This document shows, piece by piece, positions 1 to 7,600 of a stretch of DNA of 64,000 nucleotides. Each line of letters starts with the position of its first letter. Position 1 is the stretch's first letter. The notes under the pieces were generated by a model. It was not told the origin of the DNA and searched no databases. It worked only from the letters and a program-made list of their open reading frames with translations. A program made the position numbers and the translations under genes. This DNA is from an uncultured Phascolarctobacterium sp. (GTDB lineage Bacteria; Bacillota; Negativicutes; Acidaminococcales; Acidaminococcaceae), in contig CAUDEF010000004.1 in the NCBI GenBank assembly GCA_958448515.1, positions 62,001 to 126,000 on the forward strand. The letters are read 5' to 3'.

Positions 1-1459
1 ACCAGTTTGTAAATTCATATTTTATAGTCCAGTTATCATTGTTCTTATAATGCTCTTTTTCATATTCCAGAGCTATCTGCCAGCAGCAGAAACGATGTAC
101 AAATCTGTAATCTGTTTCGTAATTTCTGCTCTTCTCCAGATCATAACGATTGACAACAGTAATACTGTTTTTGTCATCAAATTTGTATTCAATGCCATTG
201 CGCAGCTCTGTTTCCATATCCGGCTGTCCGTAGTCAAACACATTAGATGTAAAATCTTCTTTATAGTATCCTGCCCAGGTTCTCCACTTATCGGTAAGCT
301 GCTGACCTAATGTTGCATAATATACATTAGTCGATTCTTTAGTATCGCCAAGGCTTTCTTCTGTCCATTTTTTGCCTATTGTAAGGTCTAAAGTGGTGTA
401 CGGACTGTCAAACAGATAAATTCTGTCATGGTTTAAAAATACGCCATATTCCGTATGCCAGCTGCGTTTGCCTGTATCATCATTCTTCCACAAACCGTGT
501 TCACCATAAAAGCTGTAAGATAAAGGCAGCTTATCAGAAAAATGATGGGGTTTATAGTCAAAGCGGATATTGGTCTGCTTTTTAACCCAGTCATCGTCTT
601 CCTCAAACCAGCCATTTTCAAAATTTACAGTAAAGTTACGCTCATTATGGCGCATGCCGTAAACAGGACGATAACCCTCCTTGGAATAATAGCCTAAATC
701 AGCATAAACTGTAGTTTTATCGCTGATAGGACGTTCATATTCCAGACGGATATAAGCACCATTATCATCATCATAACCAATACGGGGCATTAAGCGTTCC
801 TGACTTTTGCCGCTCAGGTCGCTTTCCCAGATGTCACGGGAATAAATATGCTTGCCTTTGACAAAAACCTGTACATCACGGGCAATCATTTTCTGTCCCG
901 GATATACCTCAAAGGTTTTGGCTTTGATTTCCAGACAGGGATCACTTTTTACTGCCGGGCATCTTGACGTACTGCCACCCTCATCTAAAGTCATTTTTTC
1001 CGGATCAATAACTGCATGCGGCGCTCTGAAAAAGTCCTTGCCGTTTTTACCGTCAAGCTTTTTCAGTTCACCTGTTTTGCTGTTAAAGTTATAATAACCC
1101 CATTGAGCAGAGGTTTCAGAATTACCCTCTTTTAAAGAGCCGCCTTCCTCCAGCCAGATATCACCGGTTTTCATATTGCCGCGCACTTTGGTTGTAAAAA
1201 TATCCTGACCGCCCTGATTTATTTTTACATTACCTTCAGCGTAAAAATCGCCGGATACATTATCATAGCTGGCATGCTCACTGACAATGGTAATAGGCAT
1301 CTGTGCTGTTTCTTCCACGTGCTCACGGTGCTTAACTGTTGTATTAAGCTCTTCTGCAGGCGCCAGATACTTGTCATCACCATTATTATCAAACTGTGCC
1401 GCATACGCAGGAACAGTCATTCCTAACGCCAGCGCTGCCGCAATAAAAGTTTTATTCAT
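1..1459 (-). CDS. lptD: LPS-assembly protein LptD (3' end beyond window)
   Basis: The frame is open from an ATG at 1459 to the window edge, about 486 codons, so the C-terminus is missing. It starts with a signal peptide (MNKTFIAAALALGMTVPAYA), then an OstA/LptD-N-like periplasmic part (repeats such as SGDFYAEGNVKINQGG and GNMKTGDIWLEEGG), then a long stretch of alternating aromatic/polar strands typical of a beta-barrel. LptD receives LPS from the LptA bridge and inserts it in the outer leaflet of the outer membrane. The other Lpt genes lie at 23.4-26.6 kb. A ribosome-binding site (AAGGAGATTG) precedes the ATG. Family placement is by eye; another OstA-like barrel is possible but less likely. 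Confidence 0.8.
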   Translation of the reverse strand, partial: MNKTFIAAALALGMTVPAYAAQFDNNGDDKYLAPAEELNTTVKHREHVEETAQMPITIVSEHASYDNVSGDFYAEGNVKINQGGQDIFTTKVRGNMKTGDIWLEEGGSLKEGNSETSAQWGYYNFNSKTGELKKLDGKNGKDFFRAPHAVIDPEKMTLDEGGSTSRCPAVKSDPCLEIKAKTFEVYPGQKMIARDVQVFVKGKHIYSRDIWESDLSGKSQERLMPRIGYDDDNGAYIRLEYERPISDKTTVYADLGYYSKEGYRPVYGMRHNERNFTVNFENGWFEEDDDWVKKQTNIRFDYKPHHFSDKLPLSYSFYGEHGLWKNDDTGKRSWHTEYGVFLNHDRIYLFDSPYTTLDLTIGKKWTEESLGDTKESTNVYYATLGQQLTDKWRTWAGYYKEDFTSNVFDYGQPDMETELRNGIEYKFDDKNSITVVNRYDLEKSRNYETDYRFVHRFCCWQIALEYEKEHYKNNDNWTIKYEFTNW

Positions 1460-1527
1460 AATTTCAATCTCCTTATAACAGATATAAAAGCATACACTTA
1501 TCCATTTGATATTATATCATAAAAAAA

Positions 1528-1557
1528 GAAAAAGCTCACTTAAAGGTGAGCTTTTTC
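1528..1557 (-). terminator. Rho-independent terminator of the 1570-2505 gene
   Basis: Perfect 12-bp inverted repeat (1528-1539 with 1546-1557, 6-nt loop), followed on the minus strand by seven T. It lies just after the stop of the glycine-zipper gene and before lptD, so the two are probably separate units. Confidence 0.85.
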
Positions 1558-1569
1558 TTAATATTTAAA

Positions 1570-2505
1570 TTAATACGGCTGATATACAACGCCCTGAATA
1601 GCAGTATCACTGGTGGTTTGTACATAAGTTGTGCTGCCTGCGGGAATAGTTACAGACCTGCCCTTAACAAAAGCGCCGCCAATAGCACCGATAGGTCCAA
1701 GAATAATCATACCGCCAATAGCAGCACCTGCCGCACCGGCAATGGATTCAGCTTCCTGTTTGGCAAGATCACCAACAAATACAGGAATTGCAGTTCCGTC
1801 AACACCATAAATATTGGTAAAATCAATATCTATACGTGCATCCTTGCCGAAGATACCGGGCTGAACAACTTTTTTAACAGTACCTACACCGGTAGCACCT
1901 TTAGGAATTACCAGTACATCATTTACATAAAGATTATCAGCTGCTTTGAAGTATACAGGATCGCCTTCACGGTTCATTTTGCTGGTCAGCTCCTGAGTGA
2001 ATTCAATTTTCAGCACAGAATCTTTTGGAAGCACAACTTCCTGTACAGGAACAACGCCGTTTTCATAGGAAGCAAGCTGCAGCAATTCGTCAAGACGGGC
2101 AGACAGAGCACCCTGCATAACCTCGCCGTTTAAAAGCTTTTCTACTTCTTCAATACGGCTTTTGGCAGGTCCGCCGGACATACTCTCATTAATGCGCCAT
2201 TCCACAACATTCAGTCTGGTAGCAAAGGAAGCTTCTCCGTTAGAAGGCGCACCTTCCAGATAATCGTACATATTGTCAATACGGCTTAAAATAGCATCTG
2301 AAGTTACTGTACCGTAAACATCTTCTTCAATACTGTCCATACGCTGAATCAAAGAACCGGTCTGCTCAGTTCCGTACAGCATTCTTTCCATGGAAGAAAT
2401 TTTATCTGCCGCCGGTACGGAAATGCTTTCTTCCGCAAAGCCGGGAGCAACAGCAGTCAGACAAAAAACAAAAGTCATCAGCAAAGTTAAGAGACGTTTT
2501 TTCAT
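1570..2505 (-). CDS. Secreted coiled-coil/glycine-zipper protein, function unknown
   Basis: 311 residues from the ATG at 2505; a GGAGGG site 7 nt upstream supports this start over one 7 codons earlier. It has a signal peptide (MKKRLLTLLMTFVFCLTAVAPGFA), then about 130 residues with repeated short units around LYG/VYG and R-x-D/E-x-(M/V) (MLYGTEQTGSLIQRMDSIEE and similar) suggesting short coiled-coil repeats. A beta-rich domain with IPKG and IPAG turns follows. Near residue 260 there is a Gly/Ala-rich hydrophobic hairpin (AGAAGAAIGGMIILGPIGAI) resembling the glycine-zipper segments of membrane-associated envelope proteins. I do not recognise a characterised family. Periplasmic or outer-membrane-associated location is inferred. 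Confidence 0.7.
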   Translation of the reverse strand: MKKRLLTLLMTFVFCLTAVAPGFAEESISVPAADKISSMERMLYGTEQTGSLIQRMDSIEEDVYGTVTSDAILSRIDNMYDYLEGAPSNGEASFATRLNVVEWRINESMSGGPAKSRIEEVEKLLNGEVMQGALSARLDELLQLASYENGVVPVQEVVLPKDSVLKIEFTQELTSKMNREGDPVYFKAADNLYVNDVLVIPKGATGVGTVKKVVQPGIFGKDARIDIDFTNIYGVDGTAIPVFVGDLAKQEAESIAGAAGAAIGGMIILGPIGAIGGAFVKGRSVTIPAGSTTYVQTTSDTAIQGVVYQPY

Positions 2506-2593
2506 TGCAATCCCTCCGAAAATCATAGTTATATTTACATTTTAGCATATTATACTGCCAAAATTCAATTTACTATTACGACATTAATGTGAA

Positions 2594-3496
2594 TTATTTT
2601 TTATATTTGTCTAATGTATCAGCTACAGATGCAGCAATCTGATCCATTTTTTCAAAACGGCGCCGATGCTGGGCACGCTTGGAAGGTTTCAGTTCCTCCA
2701 TGGACTTGCGATATTCCTCAATGGGCATTACATAAAAACGCCTGTCATCACACTGCTGACCTTCACACTCCTGCCAGAATTCATCCAGAGATGTTTTCAG
2801 CTTACGGTCCCTGCGGATATGATTCATAGCATAATAACCTTCGTTAGCTACAGCATATATCTTTGCAGCACCCATGGCTTTGGCAACATTGCGAATACCG
2901 TAAAAAATTAAATTCTTAGTGCGGTAGCCAAAAAAGGCTTTAGTTAATCCCTTAATAATGTCACTGCCATTAGGCGTACCCTGCAAAGCACCAATAAACA
3001 ATGCCGGCTGCTTATCCTTATCATAACCAAGCCAGAACATAATCTGATACAAAGCCTGATTTTCATATTCCAGCATTAAGGAAAGACAGCCCTCCTTACG
3101 CTGCCCTGCATGAAATACAAGATCCATACCAATTGGCTTTTCCTGATACAAATCTTCCCAGATGCGAATACGCTGCGGTTTAACATACATGGCATGTAAA
3201 AATTCCGTATTAAAAGCATTTTCCAGATACAGCACGTGATTTTTGACCAGTTCCACGCGCTCTGCCCAGGTGGAGTTTTTATAAAAAAAGGAGCGCGTTA
3301 CCTGCTCTGCAAAAGACGGAGTTCCTTTAAGCATAGCTTTACGCAAATCATTTTCTGCAAAAAATCCCAAAATATCACGCATATAGCTTTTATGCAAATG
3401 ACATCGGGTCATAAAAACAACATAGCGTTTAAATTCTTTCAGAATATGTGTTTTATACAGGCTTTTGCCTACATATTGTAAAATTTCTGTATTCAT
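2594..3496 (-). CDS. VirK/YbjX family (DUF535) protein
   Basis: 300 residues from the ATG at 3496 (GAGGTAAGT just upstream; a longer open frame to 3592 has no such site). The pattern FHAGQRKEGCLSLML, LFIGALQG and the C-terminal RRDRKLKTSLDEFW and RFYVMPIEEYRKS matches the DUF535 VirK/YbjX family. Members are linked to envelope integrity and virulence-plasmid gene expression in enterobacteria, but the biochemical role is unknown. It is cytoplasmic with no signal peptide. Its position amid envelope genes fits an envelope-related role, which is an inference. Confidence 0.75.
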   Translation of the reverse strand: MNTEILQYVGKSLYKTHILKEFKRYVVFMTRCHLHKSYMRDILGFFAENDLRKAMLKGTPSFAEQVTRSFFYKNSTWAERVELVKNHVLYLENAFNTEFLHAMYVKPQRIRIWEDLYQEKPIGMDLVFHAGQRKEGCLSLMLEYENQALYQIMFWLGYDKDKQPALFIGALQGTPNGSDIIKGLTKAFFGYRTKNLIFYGIRNVAKAMGAAKIYAVANEGYYAMNHIRRDRKLKTSLDEFWQECEGQQCDDRRFYVMPIEEYRKSMEELKPSKRAQHRRRFEKMDQIAASVADTLDKYKK

Positions 3497-3538
3497 ACTT
3501 ACCTCGCTCACAGTTGATATATGTATTATAACATAAAA

Positions 3539-3565
3539 ACACCTGTTATTTAACATAACAGGTGT
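3539..3565 (-). terminator. Terminator of the 3582-4127 gene
   Basis: Perfect 11-bp stem (3539-3549 with 3555-3565, 5-nt loop) followed by a T-rich tract on the minus strand. Confidence 0.8.
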
Positions 3566-3581
3566 CTGATTACAGGCAAGA

Positions 3582-4127
3582 TTATTTTGCACTTAACGCG
3601 CGGACAATTTCGCGTCTTACTTCTCTGCCCCACTGTTCATTTTCCCAGTCCCAGCGGCTGGTAACAGCTTCTGGAGCTTTGGCATTGGAGCTGATTTTAT
3701 GAGTATAGAACTCATCTGTCAGAACATTATAGGCAACCGCTTCGCCTTTCAGATCAAGGATAACAGTTCTCTGTTCAGAGGAAGCACGTACTTTTTTATC
3801 AAGCACATCAAGCTGCATGGCAATAACAATATCTACACCGCCATTTTTGGCAATAGCTTTCAGCTCAGCAGCATCAGGCAGTCTTCCTGCCACATCAGCA
3901 GCCTCAACAGCAGCTGTAAGCTTGTCGTTTTCTACCAGAACAAAGCCCTTCTGAGCTTTTAAGGTATTAAGTGCTTCTTTATAAAACACTTTATCAGACA
4001 TTTCATTGCCGGTATTATTAACCAAAGGCAGCAATGCCACACTTGCAGCCTCAGCTGCGCTTAAACAGGGAATGCTGAAACATAATGTCAGCAGACTTAA
4101 CATAAAATAACGCAATAATTTTTTCAA
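3582..4127 (-). CDS. Small secreted protein, CsgG/lipoprotein-assembly-like fold possible
   Basis: About 181 residues. The likely start is a TTG at 4127 (AAGGA 10 nt upstream); a GTG at 4136 lies too close to that site. A signal peptide (LLRYFMLSLLTLCFSIPCLSAAEA) is followed by VALLPLVNNTGNE, an opening typical of periplasmic proteins of the CsgG/DUF799-type superfamily, then KGFVLVEND and GGVDIVIAMQLDVLD. The family is not firmly recognised. Probably periplasmic. It is transcribed alone between two terminators. Confidence 0.6.
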   Translation of the reverse strand: MKKLLRYFMLSLLTLCFSIPCLSAAEAASVALLPLVNNTGNEMSDKVFYKEALNTLKAQKGFVLVENDKLTAAVEAADVAGRLPDAAELKAIAKNGGVDIVIAMQLDVLDKKVRASSEQRTVILDLKGEAVAYNVLTDEFYTHKISSNAKAPEAVTSRWDWENEQWGREVRREIVRALSAK

Positions 4128-4211
4128 GTAAAACACATCCTTATGATATTTTTACTTAATTTTAACATAATTAAACATCAGAATGCAATTATTTACATTA
4201 AATAAACTAAA

Positions 4212-4234
4212 ACAGGGCGGATAATCCGCCCTGT
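4212..4234 (-). terminator. Terminator of the first ompM-like gene
   Basis: Perfect 10-bp GC-rich stem (4212-4221 with 4225-4234, 3-nt loop) with a T-rich tail on the minus strand. Confidence 0.85.
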
Positions 4235-4249
4235 AAAACACTGGTTATC

Positions 4250-5464
4250 TTAGAAAGTAAAAGTCAGATCACTCCAGATAATTTTATCTTCTTTTTTATT
4301 GTCTAATTTACTTTCAGTATCGTAGTAAGCTACAGTACCAACAATATTTTTGGCAAAGGCATAATTTGCACCTACGCCATAACCTTTAAATCCTTCATTG
4401 TTAAAGGTGTTGGCATCAGTAGTGTGCGCCAGATAGGTTTGTCCTCCCTGATCATAGTATTTGCCCCATACGCCCCAGCTGCCTGCCTGGCTTGCTTCAG
4501 CGCCTTTATAGGCAAGACCCACTACATAACCATCATCATCAAGTGCTTTATACTGTTCATTACCACTTGCGTCACCTTTTAAATAAGTACCGCTTAAAGT
4601 TACATCGCCCGCACTATAAGCAGCACCGGCATACCAGATAGCATTATCCACATTAGTATTTTTATTGTCACTGCCTGCGCCGATATCTTTAAAGTTTACA
4701 TAACCGCCATTAAGATTCAGACTGTCAGATACATTATAGGACAGAGCGCCGCCTGCATAGTTGCCGTAAGAGCCCTTTTCTCCTTTATCATTTTCTAAAT
4801 CAGTACCCTTGCCGGCAAAACCTGTAATTTTAAGTCTGTCACCGTAAGAAATCTCCGCACCGTCAGCATCTGCATCATAAATATTACCATCAGCAAGGAA
4901 CATATTATAACGGCCTGCAGTTACATCAAGTCCGCCAACACGGCCCTCTACATAGGCACGTTTAAAGCTTACTTTTTCATCACCATTATTATTGGTAAAA
5001 TCCTGAGTATTTTCCAGCATTCCGGTGTAAGACCAGTTATCATTTACCTGTCCGTTAACCCACAGGCGGGAGCGCAGATTACTTTCATGTCCGTCAGCGT
5101 CAGAATCAGTATACAGATAACGAATTTCACCGGATACTTTTACGTTATCAGTTTTTTCTTCCAGATTTGCTACGCGCACACCCAAAGAATCCAGTTCTTC
5201 AGCAAATTCTGCTGCCAGTTTATCTACATTGGCGCCTTTTGCCATAGCTTTTGCTACAATCTGCGCCATTTCATAGCGGGTCATCAGTTTATCGCCGCCG
5301 TAAGTGCCGTCGCCATAGCCATCAACAACACCAGCCGCAGCCAGTTTATTTACACTGTCATATGCCCAGTGTCCTGCAGGTACATCAGAAAACGGATTGG
5401 CTGCATACGCAGATGCAGTTACACCTAAAGCCATTGCCATTGTTAAAACTAAAGATTTTTTCAT
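4250..5464 (-). CDS. OmpM-like SLH-domain outer-membrane porin, copy 1
   Basis: 404 residues. Signal peptide (MKKSLVLTMAMALGVTASAYA), then one SLH domain at residues 23-80 (NPFSDVPAGHWAYDSVNKLA ... TRYEMAQIVAKAM), a short coiled-coil (DSLGVRVANLEEKTDNV), then an outer-membrane barrel ending in the C-terminal phenylalanine signature WSDLTFTF. In Negativicutes such OmpM proteins tether the outer membrane to polyaminated peptidoglycan through the SLH domain and act as porins. It is one of three tandem paralogues and differs most from the other two, both in codon choice and in the barrel. GGGGGAAATT precedes the ATG. Promoter and leader are listed separately. Confidence 0.9.
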   Translation of the reverse strand: MKKSLVLTMAMALGVTASAYAANPFSDVPAGHWAYDSVNKLAAAGVVDGYGDGTYGGDKLMTRYEMAQIVAKAMAKGANVDKLAAEFAEELDSLGVRVANLEEKTDNVKVSGEIRYLYTDSDADGHESNLRSRLWVNGQVNDNWSYTGMLENTQDFTNNNGDEKVSFKRAYVEGRVGGLDVTAGRYNMFLADGNIYDADADGAEISYGDRLKITGFAGKGTDLENDKGEKGSYGNYAGGALSYNVSDSLNLNGGYVNFKDIGAGSDNKNTNVDNAIWYAGAAYSAGDVTLSGTYLKGDASGNEQYKALDDDGYVVGLAYKGAEASQAGSWGVWGKYYDQGGQTYLAHTTDANTFNNEGFKGYGVGANYAFAKNIVGTVAYYDTESKLDNKKEDKIIWSDLTFTF

Positions 5465-5533
5465 TGTAATTTCCCCCTAAGGAATTTATTTAGAAAATAT
5501 CTTTTGCTTCACCAATGCAGCCATCAATACAAT

Positions 5534-5570
5534 TTTATGTAAGAGTTGCCTTGTTTCCTCTACAACCACT
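5534..5570 (-). promoter_or_regulatory. Conserved ompM leader element, copy 1
   Basis: 37 bp identical to 7203-7239, with a 26-bp core also at 8924-8949. It sits about 70 nt upstream of the start codon, downstream of the predicted promoter, so it should be in the mRNA leader. On the minus strand the core begins GTAGAG and ends CTCTTAC, arms that can pair across the loop GAAACAAGGCAA. Confidence 0.65.
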
Positions 5571-5577
5571 GCATTAA

Positions 5578-5593
5578 TTTCACATTTGTGAAA
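5578..5593. promoter_or_regulatory. 16-bp palindrome near ompM copy 1 start site
   Basis: Perfect inverted repeat TTTCACA-TT-TGTGAAA about 20-30 nt downstream of the inferred transcription start, an operator-like position. The binding protein is unknown. It is not found at the other two ompM genes, which carry a different palindrome. Confidence 0.4.
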
Positions 5594-5617
5594 ACAAATG
5601 AAACTTTCCATGGAGTT

Positions 5618-5646
5618 AGCATAGCATAATTTAAAATTGTTTGCAA
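5618..5646 (-). promoter_or_regulatory. Promoter of ompM copy 1
   Basis: On the minus strand: TTGCAA (5646-5641), 17-bp spacer, TATGCT (5623-5618). The same arrangement stands before copy 2. Confidence 0.65.
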
Positions 5647-5847
5647 CTTTTTTACACTAAAATCTTGCTTTTTTTACTTTTTTAATATTTAAAACGTACT
5701 TTTGTATTTTTAATCTTACTTTTTTATACAGTTTCAAAATTAATATACCTTTAAAAACAAAAAATAAAATATAAGAATATAAAAATCCGGTTACATTTTG
5801 ATTAACCAAACTCGTATATTCTCATATTTTATCTGTAAATATAAAAA

Positions 5848-5868
5848 CAGGACGGCGTTGCCGTCCTG
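5848..5868 (-). terminator. Terminator of ompM copy 2
   Basis: Perfect 9-bp GC-rich stem (5848-5856 with 5860-5868, 3-nt loop), T-rich tail on the minus strand. Confidence 0.85.
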
Positions 5869-5905
5869 CTTAAAATCAATATTAAATTACTTGTTAATAT
5901 CAGAA

Positions 5906-7132
5906 TTAGAAAGTGAAGAGCAATTGAGAGTAGAGAGTTTTTTCTTCTTTAGCGCCTGTTTGTGCTTCCAAGTCATAATATTTAACTTGAGCTACAATAT
6001 TTTTAGCAAACGCATAATCAACACCTACACCGTAGCCTTCAAAGCCTTGTCCAGCAACACCAAAGTCATAAGCAGCTTCAACAGTATGACCAGTGGTTTG
6101 TGTTCCTAACGGTTGATCGTAGTATCTAGCCCACATGCCCCAGCTGCCAGGTTGTGCAGCTTTAGCACCTTTGTAGGAAAGACCTACTGCGTAACCTTTG
6201 TCATCGCAGCCATTTTCATCATAATCAGATTGCAGATAGGTAGCGTCTAATTTGAGGTTTTTAACTACATCAAAAGCAACGCCAGCAGTCCAGATTTCAT
6301 TATCTGCACGAACTGCTTCAGAAGCAGACAGCAATTGATCATCAAATTTATAGTAACCAACTTTAGCATCAACTACGCCAAGTTTTGCGCCCAATTGTGC
6401 ATAAGCCATGTCATGAGCGATAACATCAGCAGCATCAGATGCATTAGCAGCTTTACCAGCACCTACAGTTAATTTAACGTCTTTACCATAGGAAACTTGT
6501 ACACCGTCCATACGGGTATCATACAGCAGACCGCCATTGAAATCAGTGAAATTGTAACGACCAGCCTGAACAGCCATGCCGCCAAGTTTACCATTTACAT
6601 AAGCACGTTGGAATTTAGTATCTTCTTCACCTGTGTCAGAGCCTTTCGCTCCAGCAAAAGTTTGGATATTTTCCAGCATACCGGTGTAGGACCAGTCATC
6701 ATTAACCTGACCTTTTACCCAGATACGGGAACGTAATTGAGTTTTGCTGCCAACATTTTTACCACCATCATAATCCCAGTAACGAAGACGGGTTTCGCCG
6801 GTGATTTTTACATTGTCAGCTTTTTCTTCCAGGTTAGCTACGCGAACACCGAGAGTATCCAGTTCGTCAGCAAATTCTGCTGCCAGTTTGTCTACGTTAG
6901 CTCCTTTTGCCATAGCTTTTGCTACGATTTGTGCCATTTCATAGCGGGTCATCAGTTTGTCTCCGCCATAGGTTCCGTCAGGGAATCCGTCAACAACGCC
7001 AGCTGCTGCCAGTTTGTTTACGCTGTCATATGCCCAGTGGCCAGCCGGTACATCAGAGAACGGGTTTGCTGCATATGCGGATGCAGTTACACCCAAAGCC
7101 ATTGCCATTGCGAGTACTAAAGATTTTTTCAT
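5906..7132 (-). CDS. OmpM-like SLH-domain outer-membrane porin, copy 2
   Basis: 408 residues with the same layout as copy 1: signal peptide (MKKSLVLAMAMALGVTASAYA), SLH domain at 23-80, coiled-coil linker (DTLGVRVANLEEKADNV), barrel, and C-terminal YSQLLFTF. The first 110 or so codons are nearly identical to copy 3 at DNA level while the barrels diverge, a pattern expected of gene conversion or selection on the tether domain only. GAGGAGGAAATTGAA precedes the ATG. Probably highly expressed: strong ribosome-binding site, near-consensus promoter and its own terminator. Confidence 0.9.
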   Translation of the reverse strand: MKKSLVLAMAMALGVTASAYAANPFSDVPAGHWAYDSVNKLAAAGVVDGFPDGTYGGDKLMTRYEMAQIVAKAMAKGANVDKLAAEFADELDTLGVRVANLEEKADNVKITGETRLRYWDYDGGKNVGSKTQLRSRIWVKGQVNDDWSYTGMLENIQTFAGAKGSDTGEEDTKFQRAYVNGKLGGMAVQAGRYNFTDFNGGLLYDTRMDGVQVSYGKDVKLTVGAGKAANASDAADVIAHDMAYAQLGAKLGVVDAKVGYYKFDDQLLSASEAVRADNEIWTAGVAFDVVKNLKLDATYLQSDYDENGCDDKGYAVGLSYKGAKAAQPGSWGMWARYYDQPLGTQTTGHTVEAAYDFGVAGQGFEGYGVGVDYAFAKNIVAQVKYYDLEAQTGAKEEKTLYSQLLFTF

Positions 7133-7202
7133 TTCAATTTCCTCCTCAGGAATTTATTGTCAGAAAATGCCTCCGCCCCGCAAACGCCTCTGTCAGCCCA
7201 GC

Positions 7203-7239
7203 TTTATGTAAGAGTTGCCTTGTTTCCTCTACAACCACT
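7203..7239 (-). promoter_or_regulatory. Conserved ompM leader element, copy 2
   Basis: 37 bp identical to 5534-5570; 71 nt upstream of the ATG and inside the predicted transcript. Same potential GTAGAG/CTCTTAC hairpin. Confidence 0.65.
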
Positions 7240-7287
7240 ATGCCAGCAATAAGCCTTTACAAAAGCTTTATCATTTTCTACACCGCC

Positions 7288-7316
7288 AGCATAGCATACT
7301 TTGCATATATTTGCAA
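7288..7316 (-). promoter_or_regulatory. Promoter of ompM copy 2
   Basis: Minus strand TTGCAA (7316-7311), 17-bp spacer, TATGCT (7293-7288), as for copy 1. Confidence 0.65.
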
Positions 7317-7355
7317 CTTTTTAACAAAATTATCTCACATTTTTTATATTATTTT

Positions 7356-7371
7356 CTGACTGAACAGTCAG
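7356..7371. promoter_or_regulatory. 16-bp palindrome upstream of ompM copy 2
   Basis: CTGACTG-AA-CAGTCAG, a perfect inverted repeat about 40 bp upstream of the -35 box. The same sequence in inverse orientation occurs at 9010-9025. It is shaped like a TetR-family operator; the regulator is unknown. Confidence 0.5.
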
Positions 7372-7539
7372 TATATCTGAAGTATAGGTTATTATTATCT
7401 TATACTGTATAATTTTATATTATTTATTTTTATTTATATTTTTCTATTTTTATGATTTTTTATATTTTATAGCATAGTTATTTAAATTATATATTCTTTT
7501 TCTAATATCTATAATTAATATTATTACACAATAAATAAA

Positions 7540-7564
7540 AGCAGAGCAGTTAAACTGCTCTGCT
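7540..7564 (-). terminator. Terminator of ompM copy 3
   Basis: Perfect 11-bp stem (7540-7550 with 7554-7564, 3-nt loop) and a T-rich tail on the minus strand. Confidence 0.85.
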
Positions 7565-7600
7565 TAAAAAACGCTATTACATTATCAGCTAATCCTAAGA

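Larger units (their letters stand above)
5465..5905 (-). other. Intergenic: ompM copy 1 leader and AT-rich spacer
   Basis: 441 bp without a gene. It holds the leader (5465-5611), promoter (5618-5646) and palindrome of ompM copy 1, about 200 bp of very AT-rich DNA in which I see nothing definite, and the terminator of copy 2 at its right end. Confidence 0.7.
7133..7600 (-). other. Intergenic: ompM copy 2 leader and AT-rich spacer
   Basis: 468 bp without a gene: leader element, promoter and palindrome of copy 2, then about 160 bp of extremely AT-rich DNA (7372-7530) with no clear feature, then the terminator of copy 3. Confidence 0.7.

Noticed and set aside
1546..2133. 195-codon plus-strand open frame
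   Set aside because: Antisense to the glycine-zipper gene and begins in its terminator; composition (N, S, I rich) is that of a shadow frame.
5578..5593. Crp or Rex binding site
   Set aside because: Half-sites are in the opposite order to the usual Crp and Rex consensus; left as an unassigned palindrome.
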